From Maribrevibacterium harenarium (GTDB lineage Bacteria; Pseudomonadota; Gammaproteobacteria; Pseudomonadales; Marinomonadaceae): a DNA stretch of 44,839 bases. Positions 25,563-33,701 of the stretch are shown here, in pieces. Made by a program: the position numbers and the translations under genes. The DNA is taken from positions 1-44,839 of the forward strand of contig NZ_VFRR01000027.1 of the NCBI RefSeq assembly GCF_006385675.1, given 5' to 3'. Every line of letters starts with the position of its first letter. Position 1 is the first letter of the stretch. The notes under the pieces were generated by a model. That model was not told the origin of the DNA, did not search any database, and saw only the letters and a program-made list of their open reading frames with translations.

Positions 25563-26513
25563 ATGGAAACGACCGCTTTTACCGCCATTCTAGATGTGTC
25601 AGCACCGGTACTGATTTTGATACTGGTAGGCACACTACTGCGTAAACGTCGCATTATCGATGATGGTTTCATTGCGTCTGGTTCGCGCTTTGTCTTTGCC
25701 GTGGGCATGCCGACGCTACTCTTTTTCAGTATGTTGGGGGCAGACCCCGGCAGCATTATGGGGTGGCAAATGCCCGCCTTCTTTTCCGTTGGCATAATCC
25801 TCACCTTTGCTTTTGCCTGGTGGTTAGCCGGTCGATTAACCATGCCTAACCATGAGCGTGGCGTGTTTATTCAAATGGCGTTTCGAGGCAACACCGGCGT
25901 GTTCAGTTTGGCGCTGGTGGTGAATATGTTCGGCGAGGAGGGCGTCGTCATCGGTGGTGTGTTCGCCAGTATCACCTCCATCATGTTTAATATTTTGGCC
26001 GAGCTCGCTTTATCCCGTTATCAGCAACACAGCACCTTCAGTTATCGTGCTTTGCTGCGCAGCATTGTGACCAATCCGATGATCTTAGGTGTGGTTGCCG
26101 GTATCAGTGTGAACTACCTGAATATCCCCATTCCCAAACAAATCGTGACCGCCGGTAAATACCTCGGCAGCGCCACTTTGCCGTTGGCTTTGCTGTGTGT
26201 AGGGGCGTCATTAGCCACCAGTGCCTTTGTGTTGACGCGTACCACCAGCCTTGCCATGTTTATTAAGATTTTTGTTAGCCCTGTGGTGTTGACCACCATT
26301 GCGGCATTCAGTGGCTTTAGCGACCACGAACTGGTGTATCTGTTTCTGTTTTTTGGTGCGCCAGTCGCGGCTTCGGCCTATGTGGTTTCGATTGCTCACG
26401 GCAGTGATGGCAAGCAAACCGCTAATGCCATCGCCACCTCAACCTTGCTCGGTTCCGGCGTCATCATATTAGTCGCACCGGTACTGCTGGCGTTTTTGTC
26501 CTCAATATCCTGA
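25563..26513 (+). CDS. AEC-family transporter
   Basis: A 316-aa membrane protein with about ten hydrophobic helices. It fits the auxin-efflux-carrier (AEC) family of bacterial carboxylate transporters. Segments such as FRGNTGVFSLALV and LGSATLPLALLCVGASL, and a final LGSGVIILVAPVLLAFL, are typical. It lies after the operon terminator and forms a pair with the 2-hydroxyacid dehydrogenase 15 bp downstream. The substrate is unknown; a related hydroxy- or keto-acid is a reasonable guess from context. The ribosome-binding site is CAGGAG. Confidence 0.85.
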   Translation: METTAFTAILDVSAPVLILILVGTLLRKRRIIDDGFIASGSRFVFAVGMPTLLFFSMLGADPGSIMGWQMPAFFSVGIILTFAFAWWLAGRLTMPNHERGVFIQMAFRGNTGVFSLALVVNMFGEEGVVIGGVFASITSIMFNILAELALSRYQQHSTFSYRALLRSIVTNPMILGVVAGISVNYLNIPIPKQIVTAGKYLGSATLPLALLCVGASLATSAFVLTRTTSLAMFIKIFVSPVVLTTIAAFSGFSDHELVYLFLFFGAPVAASAYVVSIAHGSDGKQTANAIATSTLLGSGVIILVAPVLLAFLSSIS

Positions 26514-26528
26514 TACGGAGAATATTCA

Positions 26529-27476
26529 ATGAAAGACATTCATGTACTTGTTGTCTGGCCAATTCGTCCGGCGCAGTTGGCTCAGTTGGAGCAAACCTAC
26601 ACGGCCCATCGTTATGATCAGGCAACGCCAGCGGAAAAAGCAGCCATGATCCAGCAGGTTGGAGATCGTATCCGGGCAGTGGTCACGACCCATGGGGGTG
26701 GGTTTGAAAAAAATCTTTTGGATCAGTTACCTAATCTAGAAATTGTTGCGTGCGCCAGTGTTGGATATGACACCTTATGCGTGAAAGACTGCCAAGCACG
26801 GGGCATCCCTGTGACCAATACGCCTGATGTATTAACGGATGATGTGGCAGATATGGCTATGCTATTGATGCTGGCCACCCTACGCCGCTTCTTGCCAGCG
26901 GTAGATTGGATTAAACAAGGAGACTGGGTCAGCAAAGGTATGATGCCCTTAAACACGGCAGTGCGTGGTAAAACCTTAGGTATCGTGGGATTGGGGCGAA
27001 TTGGTAAAGCCATTGCCACTCGCGCCGAAGCCTTTGGCATGAGCGTGAGTTACTACAATCGGTCACCAAAATCGGATGTTCCGTATCGTTATTATGATGA
27101 CCTGCACGCACTCGCCAATGACGTGGATGTATTGATGCCTATGGTGCCCGGCGGTACGGATACGCAAGGCCTGATTTCACGTTCGGTACTCGAAGCACTT
27201 GGTGCCAATGGTTACTTTATCAATGTGTCCCGTGGCTCGGTGGTAGATGAAACGGCCTTGGTAGAACTACTGCAACAACGGGCCATCGCGGGGGCGGGAC
27301 TGGATGTGTTTACTGATGAACCCAATGTGCCATCAGCGTTGCTTGAGCTAGACAATGTTGCGCTGCAACCCCACTGTGCCAGCGGCACTTTTGAAACCCG
27401 CGCTGCCATGGCGCAACTGGTGCTGGATAACCTTGAGGCGCATTTTTCAGGTAAACCCTTGCTGACGGTGATTTAG
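26529..27476 (+). CDS. D-2-hydroxyacid dehydrogenase (glyoxylate/hydroxypyruvate reductase type)
   Basis: A 315-aa NAD(P)-dependent dehydrogenase. The nucleotide-binding motif is GIVGLGRIGKAIATRAEAFG (about residues 151-170). The catalytic Arg lies in NVSRGSVVDE, and the catalytic His in LQPHCASGTFETR (about 281). Members reduce 2-keto acids such as glyoxylate or hydroxypyruvate. It is co-transcribed with the AEC transporter. Part of its 3' end (from about 27295) is matched by a decayed second copy at 33147-33292, so a related gene once lay there too. Confidence 0.88.
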   Translation: MKDIHVLVVWPIRPAQLAQLEQTYTAHRYDQATPAEKAAMIQQVGDRIRAVVTTHGGGFEKNLLDQLPNLEIVACASVGYDTLCVKDCQARGIPVTNTPDVLTDDVADMAMLLMLATLRRFLPAVDWIKQGDWVSKGMMPLNTAVRGKTLGIVGLGRIGKAIATRAEAFGMSVSYYNRSPKSDVPYRYYDDLHALANDVDVLMPMVPGGTDTQGLISRSVLEALGANGYFINVSRGSVVDETALVELLQQRAIAGAGLDVFTDEPNVPSALLELDNVALQPHCASGTFETRAAMAQLVLDNLEAHFSGKPLLTVI

Positions 27477-27596
27477 CCTTGGGTTCTTTTCGTGAGTTGT
27501 TTTTGCGGCATACGATCTGGCATTTGAGTACGGGTACTGCCAGTTTTCTACAAGTAAAACGCGATGTTCTTGCTACGCTCTGATTAGGGGGATTGT

Positions 27597-27890
27597 ATGG
27601 ATCAAATACAGCACTTTCGCTCACCGGAGCGTGCCATTGGCTTGATCGCTGGTCAGTATCAGGCATTCGAGTTTAAGCGACATTATCATTTGGATTACCA
27701 CTTTGGGCTGATCGTGAAGGGCGAGCAGAGGTTTGTTTGCCGCGGTGAACGTTTTCATGTGGGCTATGGGGAAGTGGTGATCATGTCACCGGATGAGTTG
27801 CATGAAGGGCGTTAGGTAAAGGAATCGGGTTATCAGTCCAACGTCTTTTCCATCGAGCCGGAATGGTTTAGCCCTTCACCAGTGCTCATA
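27597..27890 (+). pseudogene. AraC-family regulator, N-terminal remnant
   Basis: The translation MDQIQHFRSPERAIGLIAGQ... with FVCRGERFHVGYGEVVIMSP is a cupin-like AraC N-terminal domain. It meets an early stop after DELHEGR (27813-27815). Beyond the stop the same frame continues as GYQSNVFSIEPEWFS, as in intact relatives, and then the gene ends without the C-terminal HTH domain. It lies directly before a LysE remnant, the usual AraC-LysE neighbour pair. Confidence 0.75.
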
Positions 27891-27915
27891 ATAGGAAATA
27901 ATCGAGAGGTGAGCG

Positions 27916-28071
27916 ATGAATGAACTGCATGTATTAGCCACATTGGCGCTGGTCCATATGATTGCCCTAATGAGCCCATGGCCCGACTTTACCTTAGTTG
28001 TCCAGAATGTGTTCCGTTATGGTCACACTCCCTACTGGCGTTTACATCGCCATTGGCTTGCTGGTTCTTGA
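27916..28071 (+). pseudogene. LysE/RhtB-family exporter, N-terminal remnant
   Basis: It starts MNELHVLATLALVHMIALMS at ATG 27916 with AGAGGTGAG upstream. It continues as a RhtB-type N-terminus but has SPWPD where the family has SPGPD. A frameshift after VVQNVFRYG then leads to a stop at 28069-28071. Only about 50 of about 200 residues remain. Confidence 0.75.
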
Positions 28072-28707
28072 AATGAATTTTTCACATCATCTCTTGCTAT
28101 TTTCCTTTTTTAGTGGAACTATTTTAATAACTCCATAATTCTTAGCGCATTTAAGAATTTCCAATACCAAAAATGGCAGCTAGTGGCATTTTTTTGTTTT
28201 TGATTTTTATTTTGGCAGCGTCTGCCATTAATAATACACACTGTAGATCAAGTTACTGCTATACATTACCGAAAATGGCGTAAAGCCCCGCAGCTTGCTG
28301 CGTGAGAGTTGTCAACTAGCCTCTGCTATCCCTTTATCAACAGGGCATTCTGCCTTTAACTAACGACGGAACCTCGAAAAACTTCTCCAATAGCGTAGCT
28401 AGGGCTGTGGTAGCATCAACTGCTTTACACTGCCCACTGAAGTTGATTGCACCGCGCCTTGTATTGAGAGCTGCTAGAGGGAAGGCCCCCGTGTACCGAC
28501 TTAACCATGGTTCGTATTCTGATACTCAAGCGCCTCTACAACCTTTTGGATGAATAAATGGAATATTAGCTGCTCGATCGAATTAGTTACCGTGCATACA
28601 TAGAACTCAAGGCAAAAGAGTAGCGGGAAATCGAGAATGGGAAAAGTTGTTCGTCGTAGTCTATAGCACAGCAATGAAACTCGGATGCCGCTGATCCCCA
28701 AAAAAAT
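28072..28707. other. Gene-poor, apparently decayed region
   Basis: No convincing gene. It has a T-rich stretch (28085-28230), a small hairpin CGCAGC-TT-GCTGCG (28289-28302) and a ~56-codon minus-strand open stretch ending near 28337 (reads ...AINFSGQCKAVDATTALATL...) without a start signal. Two overlapping ORFs on opposite strands begin around 28700. It is probably the scar of past insertions and deletions after the LysE remnant. Confidence 0.35.
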
Positions 28708-29097
28708 GTGATAGCAGCCTCGACGGATCCGTTCTTCGTGAATCCAAGCATTAAAGAACTGAGTCGCATCTTCACACCATTGGAGCATGCCCAGTTCAAA
28801 GGCTTCCTTACTAGCTATGTGGCTAAAGGCGTAAACAACGGAGCGACGCTACTGCAATCAATATTGGGTCCAGGCTGGGCTTGGCATATTGCCAATCAGA
28901 TCTTGGGGCATGTTATCGGTATAGTTAAATCTGAAGGTGGTGCAGATGACTCCGCAATACCCCAACATTCACCTACGGTACCAGCTAACCAAATACATGA
29001 AAAATTGCCGCTCTTTTGGCTGTGTAATCTATTACAATTCGGCAACCCAAAATACATAACAAGGACAAGGGAGCCTATGCATGGCACAATTTGGTGA
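28708..29097 (+). CDS. Hypothetical protein
   Basis: A 129-aa ORF with a GTG start and no good ribosome-binding site; a stop lies about 12 codons upstream. The middle (LQSILGPGWAWHIANQILGHVIG) looks protein-like, and the 3' end overlaps the next gene by 17 bp. I do not recognise it. It could be the 3' part of a truncated gene. A minus-strand ORF over its start is less likely. Confidence 0.4.
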   Translation: MIAASTDPFFVNPSIKELSRIFTPLEHAQFKGFLTSYVAKGVNNGATLLQSILGPGWAWHIANQILGHVIGIVKSEGGADDSAIPQHSPTVPANQIHEKLPLFWLCNLLQFGNPKYITRTREPMHGTIW

Positions 29098-29644
29098 GAT
29101 TATTTGTTACAACTTCGAAACAAACGCCGGTCTAATTCGCGAAGTTTTCAAAGATGGCACATCCTTCCTATATCCGGTAAGAAAAGAGAATTTTGAGGAA
29201 CGATTTAAGGTAAAAATCGGAAAGGTCGTTATCTTCTACGCAGAGGACAGAGATGGCACCGGCTTCTTGCAGGCAGTTAACATTCGCCCTGATAAGCTTG
29301 GCGTACACAAAATGTCCGAAGTGGATGCTGCTACACCGTCGAGCGCAGTTAAGAGCACCGTCGTTAGAAAAACACCACGTCCTAAAAAAAGGAAACCCAA
29401 AACACAGTCTCCTGACGAGATTCAAGACCAGCTTCTGCGCTCCCAAGGTAAGCTGAAATGCCCATCATGTGGTGGTGTGGTTCGCCCTCATATCATCGGT
29501 CTTCATGGTGGCCGTATTCGCCAAGTGTGTCCTCTTTGTACCAAGGCCATCAACGAAACGAGCGCACTATACAAACTTTCCATTTTCATTCTACTCGCGT
29601 TAGTATTTTTTATGATTTCAGGTGGCGCACGTCTCTTTAATTGA
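29081..29644 (+). CDS. Cold-shock-like / zinc-ribbon / membrane-anchored protein
   Basis: A 187-aa protein with three visible parts. Residues 1-70 (MAQFGEIICYNFETNAGLIR...) resemble an OB/cold-shock fold. A basic linker (PRPKKRKPK, about 105-115) follows. A four-cysteine zinc ribbon (CPSCGG about 127-131, CPLC about 149-152) comes next, then a C-terminal hydrophobic helix (LSIFILLALVFFMISGG, about 166-182) that would anchor it in the membrane. AAGGGAG lies upstream of the ATG. The role is unknown; nucleic-acid binding at the membrane is a guess from the parts. Similar cold-shock plus membrane-helix architectures exist among bacterial DUF1294-type proteins. Confidence 0.65.
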   Translation: MAQFGEIICYNFETNAGLIREVFKDGTSFLYPVRKENFEERFKVKIGKVVIFYAEDRDGTGFLQAVNIRPDKLGVHKMSEVDAATPSSAVKSTVVRKTPRPKKRKPKTQSPDEIQDQLLRSQGKLKCPSCGGVVRPHIIGLHGGRIRQVCPLCTKAINETSALYKLSIFILLALVFFMISGGARLFN

Positions 29645-30530
29645 TTGACCAGTGATAAATCGTAATCTCCCAACTTGATTGATACTGTTAGGCAGTTTTT
29701 TTTTCCTGCCTACTAGGCCTTTAACCGGGAACCAACTTAGCAGAGATGAGAGGCATCACCCGAAAATAGAAATACTTTGTCTTGCGTTGACTCAATCAAT
29801 GCTCGCAAGAACTTCAGTAAGTACTTCGCTGTAATGGAGGGTTCATTGATCATGAAACGGATTGGTAATCACGGATGTAACACTTAGAGAAACGTACGTA
29901 GCAAGAAAACTTCAATGGCTTTTTAGGTGTGAAATACTCAGCAATAAAGTTTGGTTCCAATTGTCCTGACCGTAAAAATAATTCCAGAACTGTTATAATT
30001 TTTTGAGAGGCTACACGTTGATTCAAAACTACAAAACCGAGTTTATGATGATCATGCATCTGATCATAAATGGTATTGATCACGCCGTTGTTCACAAGCT
30101 TGGCTGAGTCGTCGAAGTGTATTTTTTTGACATCATTTTTTCGCTGATGTCATCCTTACCACTCTAATGGTAACGTTGATATATGTACTCAACAGTTCGT
30201 GGATGAACACCAGAATTTTTCCAATTTCACGAAACTTTTTACCTTGATCTCGCTGTCACATTTCCGTCTGATGAAGGATCTCCTGTTGTTCTAGGCTAAG
30301 TGGTCGGGCATTTATATTTATGTGTATGCATTACCGTATTTGTAAATTGAGACTGAGTGAATAACACAAAACTCAGCTTTTTTTTACTGCTGCTAAGCCA
30401 GCCTTCTTCTTATCATACATGACGCACCTGACGGTATTTAGAGTATTCACAAGAGTTCTAATTTTAAGGCCATTTACTGTAACGGGTATGTTACTTCGTA
30501 TTCATAGTGGCTTTTCTAAAGAGTATCAAG
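29645..30530. other. Decayed region between the zinc-ribbon gene and the intact IS66
   Basis: It holds an inverted repeat TAGGCAG/CTGCCTA with a T-rich loop (29689-29712), possibly the terminator of the preceding gene. A minus-strand open stretch of 81 codons (29850-30095) is of unknown nature. A further minus-strand stretch is described separately as a transposase scrap. No intact gene is apparent. Confidence 0.45.
30160..30312 (-). pseudogene. Transposase HTH scrap (IS630-like), frameshifted
   Basis: Read on the minus strand, the sequence gives RPLSLEQQEILHQTEM, a stop, QRDQGKKFREIGKIL and, after a one-base shift, GVHPRTVEYIYQRYH. This has the look of the N-terminal helix-turn-helix of an IS630-type transposase. 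It carries a stop and a frameshift, and no DDE domain follows. Confidence 0.4.
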
Positions 30531-30615
30531 GTAAACGTCACTAAATCAGCCTCTAGTTTTCGCGCCTAACCCCAACCAAACTGTGCTTCGTCTATTCACC
30601 CACGGAGCACACAAT

Positions 30616-30921
30616 ATGAATGCAAACACAGCGTTGAACCAAACTTGGGCTGATCATATCGAAAAGTGGCGTGCCTCTGGCCTGTCCATCAAAGCCTTCT
30701 GTGAACAAGAGGGCTTGGTGTACCATCAGTTTAGCTATTGGCGGCAGAAGTTTTCGCCTGCCGCTGACTCGACAACAGGATCGAAATTAGTACCGGTAGC
30801 ACTGGCAACTCCTCCGATGTCTTCTAGCGACCTAGAAATCTTGCTCCCTAACGGGGTGATCATACGTGGCATTGATATGACTAATGTCTCGTTGGTGTCC
30901 CTTCTGGTAGCGACTTTATGA
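30616..30921 (+). CDS. tnpA: IS66 TnpA (HTH protein)
   Basis: A 101-aa first orf of the element, needed for IS66 transposition. The HTH-like stretch WRASGLSIKAFCEQEGLVYH is near residues 16-35, followed by a YWRQKF segment. The start ATG 30616 has ACGGAGC upstream. The stop overlaps the tnpB ATG (ATGA, 30918-30921). Confidence 0.9.
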   Translation: MNANTALNQTWADHIEKWRASGLSIKAFCEQEGLVYHQFSYWRQKFSPAADSTTGSKLVPVALATPPMSSSDLEILLPNGVIIRGIDMTNVSLVSLLVATL

Positions 30922-31283
30922 AACTTCGTTATCTGCGCCCCTCGCTAAATTTACCCCAGATCTTTTTGTATCGAGACCCGGTGGATTTTAGAAAGCAGGC
31001 CCATGGACTGGCGGTGCTGATCGAGCAAGAGCTAGGGCACAATCCTTTCTCCGGAGCCTTGTACGCGTTCACTAATCGGCATCGCAATAAGATCAAGTGC
31101 GTGATGTGGGAAGACAATGGCTTCGTGCTCTACAAAGGTTTAGCAGAAGAAAAGTTTAAGTGGCCCAAAGCCTCAGAGGAATTGGTATCCCTCACCGGCG
31201 AGCAAATTAACTGGCTGCTGGATGGCTACGATCTCAGCTTAATGAAAGGCCATAAAACCTTGCTTTATGAGGCACTTTGCTGA
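30918..31283 (+). CDS. tnpB: IS66 TnpB (Orf2) accessory protein
   Basis: A 121-aa IS66 Orf2 protein. Family signatures are FLYRDPVDFRKQAHGLAVLI (residues about 16-35), NRHRNKIKCVMWEDNGFVLY and the following KGLAEEKFKW. This copy is intact, whereas the copy at 14263 carries a stop after about 14 codons. The precise role in transposition is unknown. It is translationally coupled to tnpA and is followed 34 bp later by tnpC. Confidence 0.92.
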   Translation: MKLRYLRPSLNLPQIFLYRDPVDFRKQAHGLAVLIEQELGHNPFSGALYAFTNRHRNKIKCVMWEDNGFVLYKGLAEEKFKWPKASEELVSLTGEQINWLLDGYDLSLMKGHKTLLYEALC

Positions 31284-31317
31284 GGATTTTGGCAGTGATT
31301 TTTGCTAACATATCGCC

Positions 31318-32886
31318 ATGAAAATTGCTCCCAAATCTCACTCCAAAAAGCCGGATTACAGTCAGCTATCACAAGCTGAACTGGTATCTTTGCTGTTGCA
31401 AAAAGACTCGATCTTAGCTCAGCGTGATGCCTATATTGATCGGCTTGAAGAGATCATCCGTCTGCAAAAAGTCCAACGCTTCGCCGCCAAGAGTGAGAAG
31501 CAGCCGTTTCAGATCACCCTGTTTGATGAGGCGGAACTGGAAAGCGCGATTGACGATCTGATTGATGAGATTCCAGAAGACTCATTGAGCCCAGAGCTAG
31601 CACAAACCAAGCAGAGTCGTCAGCGTCAACGTGGCTTCTCGGCCTCATTGAACCGAATCCGTCGTGAGATCTGTCTAAGCGATGACGAAAAAGCCGGTGC
31701 AACCAAAACCTTCTTCACTAAAGTGAAAGAAGAGCTGGAGTTTATCCCCGCTCAGCTTAACGTGATCGAGATCTGGCAAGAAAAAGCGGTGTTCGAATCC
31801 TCAACTGGCGAACAAATCATCGCGGCAAAGCGGCCAACCCATCCGCTGGGTAAATGCGTTGCCACTACCTCGTTGTTGGCTTACATCATCACGTCAAAAT
31901 ATGCCGATGGGTTACCTCTGTATCGCCTAGATGGCATGTTAGCGCGCCTTGGTCATGAAATCGGTCGCAATAATATGGCGAATTGGATTATCCGCCTTGA
32001 TGATGTGTTCAAACCCTTGATTAACCTGATGCGGGAGCAACAAAACCTCGGTCGCTATATCCAGGCGGATGAGACCCGTATCCAAGTGTTGAAAGAAACC
32101 GGTAAAACAGCTCAAAGTGATAAATGGATGTGGGTGACACGGGGTGGACCACCGGATAAACCTTCCGTCTTGTTCGACTATGATCCGACCCGTGCGGGTC
32201 ACGTACCGGCACGCCTATTGGACGGGTTTAGTGGCGTATTACAAGTGGACGGCTACAGCTTCTATGGCAAGGTCTGCCGAGATCTTGATATTACTCGTAT
32301 TGGGTGTTGGGACCATGTGCGACGCAAGTTTGTTGAAGCCGCGCGCGGTGCGGCTCCTCAGAAAGGAAAAAGCAACAAGACCACACCATCGAAAGCGGAT
32401 GTGGCCATCGCTAAAATCCGCAAGCTCTATGCCATCGAAAGCAAAATAGAGAACTTAAGCGAATCAGAAAAGTACACCGTACGCCAAGAGCTGGCGTTGC
32501 CACTGCTAGAAGACTTCAAAGCGTGGCTGGAAACCAACCAGACAAAGGTGCCGAAAGACTCACTGACCTTCAAAGCGATCCAATATACCCTCAATCAGTG
32601 GTCATCTCTGGTCGCCTGCTGCGACCATGGCTTCGTTCATATTAGCAATGCCTTAGCAGAAAATGCCATCCGCCCGTTTGCGGTGGGCAGACGCAACTGG
32701 CTGTTTGCTGATACCACGCGAGGCGCCCATGCCAGTGCAACCTGCTACTCATTGATAGAAACCGCCAAAGCTAATGGCCTTGAGCCATCAGGCTATATCC
32801 AATATGTGCTCGACCACATCGCTGACGCGGATACTTTAGAAAAACTCGAAGCGTTATTACCCTGGAACAGGGCGAAAGCAGGCTAG
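31318..32886 (+). CDS. tnpC: IS66 transposase TnpC
   Basis: A 522-aa DDE transposase, full family length. An N-terminal Gln/Glu-rich coiled segment with the leucine-zipper-like region (QKDSILAQRDAYIDRLEEII) is followed by the zinc-binding/HTH middle. The catalytic core has Asp in IQADETRIQV (about 250), Asp in LQVDGYSFYG (about 310) and Glu in NALAENAIRPFAVGRRNWLF (about 447). It could supply transposase to the two defective IS66 copies nearby if ends are compatible, and certainly to the closely related copy at 13876-14971. Confidence 0.93.
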   Translation: MKIAPKSHSKKPDYSQLSQAELVSLLLQKDSILAQRDAYIDRLEEIIRLQKVQRFAAKSEKQPFQITLFDEAELESAIDDLIDEIPEDSLSPELAQTKQSRQRQRGFSASLNRIRREICLSDDEKAGATKTFFTKVKEELEFIPAQLNVIEIWQEKAVFESSTGEQIIAAKRPTHPLGKCVATTSLLAYIITSKYADGLPLYRLDGMLARLGHEIGRNNMANWIIRLDDVFKPLINLMREQQNLGRYIQADETRIQVLKETGKTAQSDKWMWVTRGGPPDKPSVLFDYDPTRAGHVPARLLDGFSGVLQVDGYSFYGKVCRDLDITRIGCWDHVRRKFVEAARGAAPQKGKSNKTTPSKADVAIAKIRKLYAIESKIENLSESEKYTVRQELALPLLEDFKAWLETNQTKVPKDSLTFKAIQYTLNQWSSLVACCDHGFVHISNALAENAIRPFAVGRRNWLFADTTRGAHASATCYSLIETAKANGLEPSGYIQYVLDHIADADTLEKLEALLPWNRAKAG

Positions 32887-32936
32887 ATTAGCAAATTTGG
32901 CCATATTGTTTTAGGAGCTGATATAAGAGCGCTTAC

Positions 32937-33146
32937 CTTCTTCAGACCTCATCTAATTATCAAACCGTTCTTACTGGTACCGTATGATATCGTGCCTATT
33001 AAATATCCTCGAGAGAGGATGGCATGACTTCAATGTCAATTCCATCTTGAACCTTGCAGTGAGAAATTGTTTGCCTTCTGCGGACGCCGGCTCGATCGAC
33101 TGAAGATTTAGCACTGGTCTGCCGATGGTTTTTCGGGGGGATTACA
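32937..33146 (-). mobile_element. IS3-family left-end scrap (IR plus start of orfA)
   Basis: On the minus strand the scrap begins at 33146 with TGTAATCCCCCC, identical to the IS3-type end at 44748-44759. It reads into a degenerate orfA-like start (fragments RRP, FKMELTLKSC) before meeting the IS66 end at 32936. Only about 210 bp remain. It links the 33147 gene scrap and the IS66 by IS-mediated rearrangement. Confidence 0.6.
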
Positions 33147-33292
33147 CGGGGACGGGACTTGATGTATTTACTAATGAATCCAATGTGCCATCAGCGTTGC
33201 TTGAGCTAGATAATGCCGCTCTACAACCTATCTGTGCCAATGGCATTTTTGAAACCCGTGCTGCCATGGCCCGGGTGGTGATGGACATCAGC
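33147..33292 (+). pseudogene. 2-hydroxyacid dehydrogenase, 3' fragment (second copy)
   Basis: The translation GLDVFTNESNVPSALLELDN...IFETRAAMA matches the 3' part of the dehydrogenase at 26529-27476 (from about 27298) with scattered differences, including loss of the catalytic His (LQPICA instead of LQPHCA). The left side is cut by the IS3 end and the right side meets the XRE gene. It is a diverged paralogue fragment, not a recent duplicate. Confidence 0.8.
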
Positions 33293-33295
33293 CTT

Positions 33296-33604
33296 CTATT
33301 TTAATTTTTCTAATATGAGTTCAAGGATGCTCTCTCTGTCATCGCTTGAAAGCTTGTTGAGCTGCCTAACAATCTCTGCAGAAGTTTCATCGTCACAGAA
33401 GAAGTAGCTCAGAGGAACATCCAATTCCTTGGCTATAGATCTTAGAATCACAATATCGGGCGCATGCTTGCCCTTTTCATACTGATTCATGCGTGCACTG
33501 GCCACGTTTTCATCCATGCCCGTTCGAATGCCGAGTTCGCGTTGGCTGAGGCCTTTGCGTTTCCTTGCTTCTTTGAGCCGAATAGGTATGGGATTAGGTT
33601 GCAC
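33296..33604 (-). CDS. XRE-family transcriptional regulator
   Basis: A 102-aa DNA-binding protein with an N-terminal HTH_XRE domain (RLKEARKRKGLSQRELGIRT to about residue 65) and a short C-terminal tail (LSSDDRESILELILEKLK). It starts with GTG (33602-33604); no in-frame ATG is nearby. It is divergent from the winged-helix/helicase genes, with two related palindromes in between (33633-33651, 33666-33686) that are its likely operators. It probably represses both directions, as control proteins of phage-like and restriction modules do. Confidence 0.85.
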   Translation of the reverse strand: MQPNPIPIRLKEARKRKGLSQRELGIRTGMDENVASARMNQYEKGKHAPDIVILRSIAKELDVPLSYFFCDDETSAEIVRQLNKLSSDDRESILELILEKLK

Positions 33605-33632
33605 TCTGTTCTCATTGTTTACTACCAGTAGT

Positions 33633-33651
33633 AACTAAGATTTTCTTAGTT
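33633..33651. promoter_or_regulatory. Palindrome AACTAAGA-TTT-TCTTAGTT (operator)
   Basis: A perfect 8-bp inverted repeat in the 97-bp divergent intergenic region. Its half-site ACTAAG recurs in the neighbouring palindrome at 33666-33686. It is placed to overlap the XRE promoter. Confidence 0.65.
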
Positions 33652-33665
33652 TCTCTTAACTCTGT

Positions 33666-33686
33666 ATACTAAGCAATCCTTAGTAT
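33666..33686. promoter_or_regulatory. Palindrome ATACTAAG-CAATC-CTTAGTAT (operator)
   Basis: A perfect 8-bp inverted repeat sharing the ACTAAG half-site with the first. It lies directly upstream of the winged-helix gene, where it could block that promoter. Confidence 0.65.
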
Positions 33687-33701
33687 TTCGAGATTCATGC
33701 T

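Larger units (their letters stand above)
30531..32936 (+). mobile_element. Complete IS66-family element
   Basis: 2406 bp with ends GTAAACGTCACTAAATCAGC (left) and, on the minus strand, GTAAGCGCTCTTATATCAGC (right). These are imperfect inverted repeats of about 20 bp. It carries tnpA, tnpB and tnpC, all open. The 8-bp flanks differ (GTATCAAG left, CTTCTTCA right), so it is not a simple insertion at this site. Recombination between IS66 copies, such as the one at 13876 or at the window start, probably joined the two sides. Confidence 0.9.

Noticed and set aside
28501..28788. 95-codon minus-strand ORF overlapping the 129-codon plus ORF
   Set aside because: No start signal and an implausible Cys/Leu-rich composition. 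It is not supported over the plus-strand ORF, itself weak.
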